IMG/VR virus record: IMGVR_UViG_3300044835_000047
Location: 1-26,870 of that record
DNA: 26,870 bases
Reading direction: 5' to 3' (one strand)
From: a virus
A program made the translations under genes and the position numbers. The notes under the pieces were generated by a model, which ran no database searches, was not told the origin of the DNA, and was given only the letters and a program-made list of their open reading frames with translations. Positions 21,725 through 26,870 of this stretch are shown here, piece by piece. Each line of letters starts with the position of its first letter. Position 1 is the first letter of the stretch.

Positions 21725-23907
21725 ATCACGCCTCCGCGTTCATACAGCCAGTCTATGCTATTCAGTGCAATACTGACGCCGTTGGTGCTTGTAACTAAAT
21801 GAGCTGCTGCACAATAGCCATTGCCATGCGCCGTGAGCCAGCTTTTGCGTATGATATTTGAGTTTCCCCACGGGGTTGTATCCCAAGGGGACGTATCCCA
21901 TGACGATCCGCCCGAAGCTGGCGTATTGACTGGCGAAGTCACCTTGCTTTCAAAATCTACGTTAATGGACAGGGCAATCTTGACGGCGACACTCGATGAA
22001 ATAACCGGACGTACCGCTTTGAATTGCTTCTTTGAGCTTCTAGTCTTGAAATAATTGAAAGCAGTTACAATTTCTCCATTAATGTAGGATAGTCCGCTAG
22101 CTGTATAACTTAAATTATCATCACCCATGCCTGAATCGGCTTGGCAAACAAAACCGTTGCTGCTGGCAAAGTAGGGCAACTGCTTATAGAGTGTCCAACA
22201 CGAGGCATTCAATCCTATAAACCGACACCACGAATTATTCAGCGTGTTCATGACATACTGATAGACCGTGCTATTTGAAATCACAGGCACGTTGAATAGC
22301 AGCCAATTACTGTCGGGATATAACAATGCCTCCCATCCAAAATTAGCCTTGTAGCTTGTCACGCCGTCCGTAGCCGCCTGCCTGATCTTATCTGAGATAG
22401 CTACCTTTTCAGCAGCGTCCCGTGCCAGCGGTAGCGCCTTTGACATGGGCAAAAAACCATCCTCGGATATGACCACGAGATCGGAACCATACTGAACCAA
22501 TGGGCGATTACCCACGGGTGCACCGATCTGGAAAACCCCCACGAGGGCAAAGGTGGTCGAGCTGGCAGGGTCTGTGCCTTGGTACATGAGAACTTCGCCC
22601 TTATTCGTGTAGAACAGGATAAAATCGTCGGAACCTGCGCCCCCGTCGCGTGTCCAAACTCCGATAGCCACCAGATATCCGCCCTTGTGACACAGGAGCG
22701 AAAGATCAAATTGTGTTGCCGCTCCTGAAATAGCGTCGGTGTCAAGATACCATGCGCTCAATGTTCCTGATTCCACCATCCAGAGGCGATGCTTGAACAG
22801 GCATGGGTAAATCAGTTTCGTTGAGTCTGATAGCCCCGTAATCGTATTGTTCGCCCATGAACCATTGTATTTCTGCGGAGTGTCGCCACCGTTGAACGCT
22901 AGAAGATACCCATTCATATTCTCGTATTGCCAGCGGTTGCTGGTAAAGCCATTAAGCAATGGCAAGCCAACCGGCCCTCCGTTGGTGCAATCATAAATTC
23001 CACCGCCAGCCGCCGCCATAAGGCTCGTGGTCGCCCCACTGGCATAGGAAAACAGCGTTTCAATGGGAACTCCTACTGCGTTGTAGCTGCTACCTGATGA
23101 ATAAGAAGGTGTGTCAGCACCAGACGTTACGGTGCCGCTGGTGGTATTGACCGGCATGGCGTTGGTCTTGCTGGTAAGCATATTGCAATCTACAATGAAG
23201 GCATCGCCTGAAACAGAAATCCTGAATCCTATGGTTGGGTTAAGGCCAGCCGCTGCGGATTCCACCCTGATATAGCTGGTGGTAATTCCAATGACGGTGA
23301 TCCATGTACTTCCATCCAGCGTATAGGCAAATGCCCCCGTCCCGGTGAGTCGTTTGATATAAAAGCTGTCGAACTGCCCTGCCGTAATGGTAATGGCCTG
23401 CTTGGCAGTTCCGTTCGCTGCGCTGGCCGTCAATGTGGAAGCGGAGTTTGAAACGCCGTCCAACCCAACCGCATTCTTTACCGCTGTTAAGTTGCTTTTT
23501 GTCCATGCCGCATTGCTTAGGTCGCGGGAAAACAGGCAACTGTTGGTGTATGATACATCAATCCAAAGCTGCTCTATCGAAAGCTTAGTACCATATCCTG
23601 CGGGAGTGTACCATGTATATCGCGGCACATCGATAGCATCGGTTTTTAATGTGCCAACGCTATCGAAATAGGTTCCTGTAGTGCTGCGGGTGAAGGCAGT
23701 GAGCTGCCCAACATAGTAAGAGTATTTTAACGAGCCATTCCTAAGAGTGGCATTGGCTGAAGCAGGGATATAATTATCGAGTTGCACCGCATCTTCCTGC
23801 GGCATATCGAACAATGCATCACGCGCATTCCAGCCGCCCGTGGGAGGTGGTAACGATGCAGTCTGCGAAACCTGCCGTCCTCGTTCTCTAGCAGCGGGTA
23901 TTAACAT
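21721..23907 (-). CDS. Tail nozzle/tubular protein with an inserted carbohydrate-binding-like module
   Basis: The 728-aa protein matches the long tail-tube or nozzle proteins of podophages: PPPTGGWNARDALFDMPQEDAVQLDNY near the start, then ETLFSYASGATTSLMAAAGGG, RWQYENMNGYLLAFNGGDTPQKYNG, LFKHRLWMVESGTLSAWYLD, and IGVWTRDGGAGSDDFILF. Between residues about 68 and 276 the beta-rich core is interrupted by a different domain (FTRSTTGTYFDSVGTLKTDA, NSCLFSRDLSNAAWTKSN, TSGTVTSGADTPSYSSG). That domain is the concanavalin/LamG-like module commonly fused to phage spikes and fibers. It probably adds surface glycan binding to the tail tip. The gene begins 6 bases after the adaptor stop. Confidence 0.82.
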   Translation of the reverse strand: MLIPAARERGRQVSQTASLPPPTGGWNARDALFDMPQEDAVQLDNYIPASANATLRNGSLKYSYYVGQLTAFTRSTTGTYFDSVGTLKTDAIDVPRYTWYTPAGYGTKLSIEQLWIDVSYTNSCLFSRDLSNAAWTKSNLTAVKNAVGLDGVSNSASTLTASAANGTAKQAITITAGQFDSFYIKRLTGTGAFAYTLDGSTWITVIGITTSYIRVESAAAGLNPTIGFRISVSGDAFIVDCNMLTSKTNAMPVNTTSGTVTSGADTPSYSSGSSYNAVGVPIETLFSYASGATTSLMAAAGGGIYDCTNGGPVGLPLLNGFTSNRWQYENMNGYLLAFNGGDTPQKYNGSWANNTITGLSDSTKLIYPCLFKHRLWMVESGTLSAWYLDTDAISGAATQFDLSLLCHKGGYLVAIGVWTRDGGAGSDDFILFYTNKGEVLMYQGTDPASSTTFALVGVFQIGAPVGNRPLVQYGSDLVVISEDGFLPMSKALPLARDAAEKVAISDKIRQAATDGVTSYKANFGWEALLYPDSNWLLFNVPVISNSTVYQYVMNTLNNSWCRFIGLNASCWTLYKQLPYFASSNGFVCQADSGMGDDNLSYTASGLSYINGEIVTAFNYFKTRSSKKQFKAVRPVISSSVAVKIALSINVDFESKVTSPVNTPASGGSSWDTSPWDTTPWGNSNIIRKSWLTAHGNGYCAAAHLVTSTNGVSIALNSIDWLYERGGVM

Positions 23908-23913
23908 TTCACC

Positions 23914-24627
23914 TCAGCTTAATGGCCAATTTCCTATTTGCACTGCGACCCCGTTGGGATAGCTACTTTCCATGGAATCTTCTGCCAGATTCATCACTCT
24001 GTTAGAGCCAGAACGCGACATTGCATTATTAATCTGGATTTCAAACTCCTGCTTTTCTTCGCCGTAATCCAGCCCCTGCGAGCTTTTCCAGCGCCATACG
24101 AGGTCGAGCGTTAACAAATCTTCCTTCACCGTGCCTTTGTCGGTATCGGCTAACCAGCGATCCTGCCCGGTTCCCGTTGCTGACTGGCACCAGAACCGGG
24201 AAACATATTGCCCTGCAAGCGTCTGCCCTGCTGGTGGGATAGGTAGGCACAGGAGGTTTCCTCCGCGTATGGTGAACTGCGGATAGGGACCGTTGACGTT
24301 CAGGGCTTTCAGGAATTCCCATTCCTGCGGGAAAAGCGGCCCCTGAACTGGAAACTTTGTCGAGCGGTTCCAGATGGTTTCATAGAGGTCGTAATTGAAC
24401 CCCGGCATGATCGCTTCAAGCGTGCCCTGCAATTCAGCGGCTACTGTGGTAAATGTCCACTCCTGAACCAGCTCCTGAAACGGGAAACGCTGTGCGATGG
24501 CCTTGCCCCCCCGTATCGACAGGGCGAGCAAGCGGGCGGTATTGTTGTCCGTGTTTCCGATGACGGTAACTGGGGCGTCTATCCCTACCTCGTTTGCAGT
24601 GTCCTGAATAATGGTGAGTAAGGTCAA
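23914..24627 (-). CDS. Head-tail adaptor / tail tubular A-like protein
   Basis: The 237-aa protein begins MTLLTIIQDTANEVGIDAPV, a typical start of podophage adaptor proteins (gp4/gp11 type). It continues with TARLLALSIRGGKAIAQRFPF, WTFTTVAAELQGTL, GFNYDLYETIWNRSTKFP and LDLVWRWKSSQGLDYGEEK. The helical bundle and aromatic strand segments agree with the ring that joins portal and nozzle. Order in the cluster (head protein, adaptor, nozzle) supports the call. It overlaps the upstream gene by ATGA. Confidence 0.8.
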   Translation of the reverse strand: MTLLTIIQDTANEVGIDAPVTVIGNTDNNTARLLALSIRGGKAIAQRFPFQELVQEWTFTTVAAELQGTLEAIMPGFNYDLYETIWNRSTKFPVQGPLFPQEWEFLKALNVNGPYPQFTIRGGNLLCLPIPPAGQTLAGQYVSRFWCQSATGTGQDRWLADTDKGTVKEDLLTLDLVWRWKSSQGLDYGEEKQEFEIQINNAMSRSGSNRVMNLAEDSMESSYPNGVAVQIGNWPLS

Positions 24628-25235
24628 GCGGCTTCACCTCTCTTGAGTTTCAGCGTGTCTTTTTTTTCCGGAATCAGCGTGGAAATAACAGCGTCTTTTT
24701 CGGAGCTTCTCTTTTGCTCCGCTGTCAGTTGATCCTGCATCTCCTTGATTTGTGCCTGCATTGCTGCCATGGTTTCCGCTACCTTGCCCGAACCCGACGC
24801 AGCATCAAGATACGCTTTGGCTTTGTTTTTTAGTGTCTGCCCACCAATGCCGTATTCCTGCAATCCCTGCTCTGACAGGTTGGCGAAGTCTTCTACTGTG
24901 CGGATATTGAGCGCCTTCGCCTGCTGGATCTGGGAAGGGGAGATGTTGGGCCACTGCTCAAGCGGAATCCCGTTGGTTGGCTCCTCCTGGCCGTCCTTCC
25001 AAGCGTCATAGGCGGCGGGCAGGTGATTCAGATGCGGCAACGTGGTGTCGCGCCAACGGGCAATTTCCCCCGGGGTGATTTCTTTTTCTAAAACCGTGTT
25101 CTTGTCTCCGGGCATGCGGAAGATGGCGAAATCAACATCTTTGGTGCGATACCCGCCAAGCAATATAGTGGCTGAGCGGTCTTCCATCGCCCTGATCTCA
25201 AATGATACATGGGGACGAACTAAATCTTTGGTCAT
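24624..25235 (-). CDS. Head-region phage protein with helix-hairpin-helix-like and coiled-coil segments
   Basis: With the ATG behind AAAGGA (MTKDLVRPHVSFEIRAMEDR) the product is 203 aa; the longer frame to 25364 lies in the neighbouring gene. The middle holds SPSQIQQAKALNIRTVEDFA and QEYGIGGQTLKNKAKAYLDA (about 112-155), a helix-hairpin-helix-like pattern. A coiled coil follows (about 157-190, AETMAAMQAQIKEMQDQLTA) and then a basic tail. I recall similar proteins at this place in podophage morphogenesis clusters, but a precise role (scaffold, head completion) cannot be assigned. Confidence 0.65.
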   Translation of the reverse strand: MTKDLVRPHVSFEIRAMEDRSATILLGGYRTKDVDFAIFRMPGDKNTVLEKEITPGEIARWRDTTLPHLNHLPAAYDAWKDGQEEPTNGIPLEQWPNISPSQIQQAKALNIRTVEDFANLSEQGLQEYGIGGQTLKNKAKAYLDAASGSGKVAETMAAMQAQIKEMQDQLTAEQKRSSEKDAVISTLIPEKKDTLKLKRGEAA

Positions 25236-25236
25236 A

Positions 25237-26598
25237 TTAATCCTTTTGGTTGTTATGTAATAGGTTTCGCTTAACGACAAAGCTGGAAGTGGTTTCGGTG
25301 AGATCCTCCCATTGAATCGTATGGCCTGACAGGGCGGACTTCCACCATTCATGGGGGAATACACTCAAATGCAGACTATCCCCTATAATGGAGCCCATGC
25401 TGTCCGGCACGGTGCTAATTTGAAAGAAAACTGTTTCTGCGGCTTTCATTATATTCTCTATAACGTCGCCAACCTTGTCGGTTGGGATATGCTCCATGAC
25501 ATCGGTGCAATACCCAAAGGGGGCACTGAAACCTATTGGCTTGCTGAGGTCGGCCTGATGAAATGGCAGCAGCATTGCCTGGGGGTCACGGCTATTGGTA
25601 GCGAAATCAATTAACATGACAGCGTACCCCGCCTGATGCAGCTTTAGTGCACCCCGTCCAGTGCCGCACCCAAAATCAATAATCGTTCCATCCGGGTTGA
25701 CTACATCGAGAAAGGTATCTATGCAAAGTTCGCCCGGCGCTTCATTGCGGTATTCTGTGTGCTTCCACATCTCTTGATATTTTTCTTGCTCGGAAAGAGG
25801 ATTGGTCCATATGGCAGGCAGCAATCCATCTCCGTGTATATGAATTACGCTTCCGTCACGCGACAGCGCGCGTGCACGAGAGACGAACCCATAGGCCTGC
25901 GTTTTCATTGTGAGCGAGCAATGGTATGTCTTGCCCCTGTGAGTGGCTGTAGTATAGAAATCGCCGTCATTTAAGGGCTGGTGTTTGGCGTGTGAGCGCC
26001 CGCCTCGATTGGAAGAATCAAGGCCGTATATGTGAAGAATCCGATACCCCATAGCATGTACAAGGACAGGTACGGTGCCTCCTACTGAAGAATGTGCGCC
26101 GATCAGGCAATAATCAACCTGTCGCTTTGGGAAGTCCTGCTGCTCGTCCACGGGGTAATTGCCGTAGGTGGCGTGCCAAAGAATAGCATCGGGTACGGTA
26201 TCGAGCAGCGAAGGATCGACCTGTGACGCGAATAGATGGTTGCGAGCCTGCGAAATCAGCTCGATTGTGCGTGGCTGGGCGTCCATTATGACTTGATAGT
26301 CCGGTATGATTCCGTGGTCATTAAGGTAACCAGCGGCCCCATTCAGGGCGAAGATAATCCCACCTTTGCTCTGCATGGCGGCTATTTCAGCTACGCAATC
26401 TTCCAGACTCGGCCCTGATCCGCAAATGATCGCCTTGCCATCATGTGGCTCAGTCCGTGCAACCCATTCATTGGGTCGCCGCGAATTGGTGAGAACATTC
26501 GTCAATATGCTTCTTTCCGAAACGTTACATACCACGTCAAGCTCTACGCGAAGAGGCATCGTAGCGTGTATGTTCTGTAAAGTGACTTCTGATTGCAT
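25237..26598 (-). CDS. DUF115/MptE-like domain fused to a SAM-dependent methyltransferase
   Basis: The 453-aa product starts at an ATG with AGGAAA upstream (MQSEVTLQNIHATMPLRV). Residues about 50-260 form a DUF115 (MptE-like, Maf-related) domain: GKAIICGSGPSLEDCV, FALNGAAGYL, IPDYQVIMDAQPRT, IGAHSSVGGTVPVLVHAMGY, LHIYGLDSS. Residues about 300-450 form a class I methyltransferase with motif I IIDFGCGTGRGALKL and the later DVMEHIP. DUF115 proteins act in pterin diphosphokinase or flagellin-glycosylation (Maf) settings; the phage role is unknown. It sits between a capsid-associated gene and the head/tail connector genes, so glycan or nucleotide modification of virion or host targets is conceivable. 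Confidence 0.85.
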   Translation of the reverse strand: MQSEVTLQNIHATMPLRVELDVVCNVSERSILTNVLTNSRRPNEWVARTEPHDGKAIICGSGPSLEDCVAEIAAMQSKGGIIFALNGAAGYLNDHGIIPDYQVIMDAQPRTIELISQARNHLFASQVDPSLLDTVPDAILWHATYGNYPVDEQQDFPKRQVDYCLIGAHSSVGGTVPVLVHAMGYRILHIYGLDSSNRGGRSHAKHQPLNDGDFYTTATHRGKTYHCSLTMKTQAYGFVSRARALSRDGSVIHIHGDGLLPAIWTNPLSEQEKYQEMWKHTEYRNEAPGELCIDTFLDVVNPDGTIIDFGCGTGRGALKLHQAGYAVMLIDFATNSRDPQAMLLPFHQADLSKPIGFSAPFGYCTDVMEHIPTDKVGDVIENIMKAAETVFFQISTVPDSMGSIIGDSLHLSVFPHEWWKSALSGHTIQWEDLTETTSSFVVKRNLLHNNQKD

Positions 26599-26618
26599 AG
26601 TGTTTCCTACAATAAGGG

Positions 26619-26646
26619 ACAGCCCCCAAGTTTCCCAGGGGGCTGT
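26619..26646 (-). terminator. Hairpin terminator after the capsid-associated gene
   Basis: A perfect 9-bp stem ACAGCCCCC / GGGGGCTGT with a 10-base loop lies 8 bases past the upstream gene's stop. On the minus strand it is followed by CCCTTATTGTAGG, a weak T run. It could lower transcription from the very highly expressed capsid genes into the genes further along. Confidence 0.7.
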
Positions 26647-26653
26647 ATGGAGG

Positions 26654-26869
26654 TTAGGTAACGCGACCCTGCATGTGAGGCCGATCAATAATCAACGTCA
26701 CGGTTGTCGGGGTCGTCGCTTTGGCTACGGTTAAAGCACCCTGGATTTCTTTCCCAGAGCCGCTTGCCGCTACCTTTCCGGTCGTCAAAACGCCAATAGT
26801 GGCATTAGATGCCAGCGCAAGGCCGGATGTCTTGATTGCCTTGGCATTACCACCGATCTGATACCATCC
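26654..26869 (-). CDS. C-terminus of a capsid-associated protein (partial at window edge)
   Basis: The frame open to the window edge encodes 71 residues: GWYQIGGNAKAIKTSGLALA, then NATIGVLTTGKVAASGSGKE, then TTVTLIIDRPHMQGRVT. The beta-rich, Gly/Thr/Ala-rich composition and its place immediately before the head/connector genes and a hairpin terminator suggest a capsid decoration or minor head protein. The sequence is too short for a firm family call; its start lies outside the window. Confidence 0.55.
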   Translation of the reverse strand, partial: GWYQIGGNAKAIKTSGLALASNATIGVLTTGKVAASGSGKEIQGALTVAKATTPTTVTLIIDRPHMQGRVT

Positions 26870-26870
26870 G

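Overview
The window looks like part of a temperate, short-tailed (podovirus-type) phage or prophage of a Gram-negative host. The Gram-negative inference rests on an Rz/Rz1-type spanin pair in which Rz1 is a lipoprotein, next to a holin and a GH24 endolysin. Two tyrosine recombinases, one intact and one a fragment, and a tRNA-Val-derived attachment-like site point to an integrating element. Host taxonomy cannot be settled from the sequence. The recombinases and several cargo genes recall Planctomycetes or alphaproteobacterial mobile elements, but that is recollection, not a search. Except for two short plus-strand pieces at the far left, every gene runs on the minus strand.

Layout. (1) 1-886: the end of an unknown plus-strand ORF, a nonsense-broken NUMOD4/HNH endonuclease gene, and the catalytic end of a tyrosine recombinase. 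(2) 903-4019: a compact leftward early-type operon of eleven small genes headed by an XRE regulator with its own promoter and operator-like dyad. Recognisable members are an XF1762-like protein, a RyR-domain protein, a small HNH nuclease, an ASCH-like protein and a GHNNPP-type phage protein. (3) 4050-5410: terminator, full-length integrase, and a set of nested perfect inverted repeats around a tRNA-Val(UAC) 3' half, read here as attP. (4) 5439-11671: a visibly GC-richer cargo block. It holds a putative DNA-associated protein, an N6-adenine methyltransferase with an unknown partner gene behind a near-perfect 36-bp palindrome, a DUF2493/SLOG protein, a small unknown protein, an ArdC-type antirestriction protein, and a 170-base stretch of strong stem-loops. 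(5) 11672-14638: the lysis region, with a secreted GH16 glycanase, Rz1/Rz, holin, GH24 endolysin and several small proteins. (6) 14809-26869: virion genes, read right to left from a capsid-associated protein through a DUF115-methyltransferase fusion, a head protein, head-tail adaptor, tail nozzle, GNAT, an S74-domain protein, two ejection-type proteins and the tail fiber.

How they fit together. The late genes are closely packed, often with ATGA or TAATG stop/start overlaps, and would deliver virion assembly and then lysis. The cargo block reads as conflict equipment: methyltransferase plus partner, SLOG sensor and antirestriction protein, placed beside integrase and attP. The GH16 enzyme and a carbohydrate-binding-like insertion in the tail nozzle both suggest that host surface polysaccharide is a barrier for this phage. 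The best candidates for something undescribed are the methyltransferase plus QPHWH-partner module with its symmetric double-promoter palindrome, the attP architecture, and the structured element upstream of ardC.
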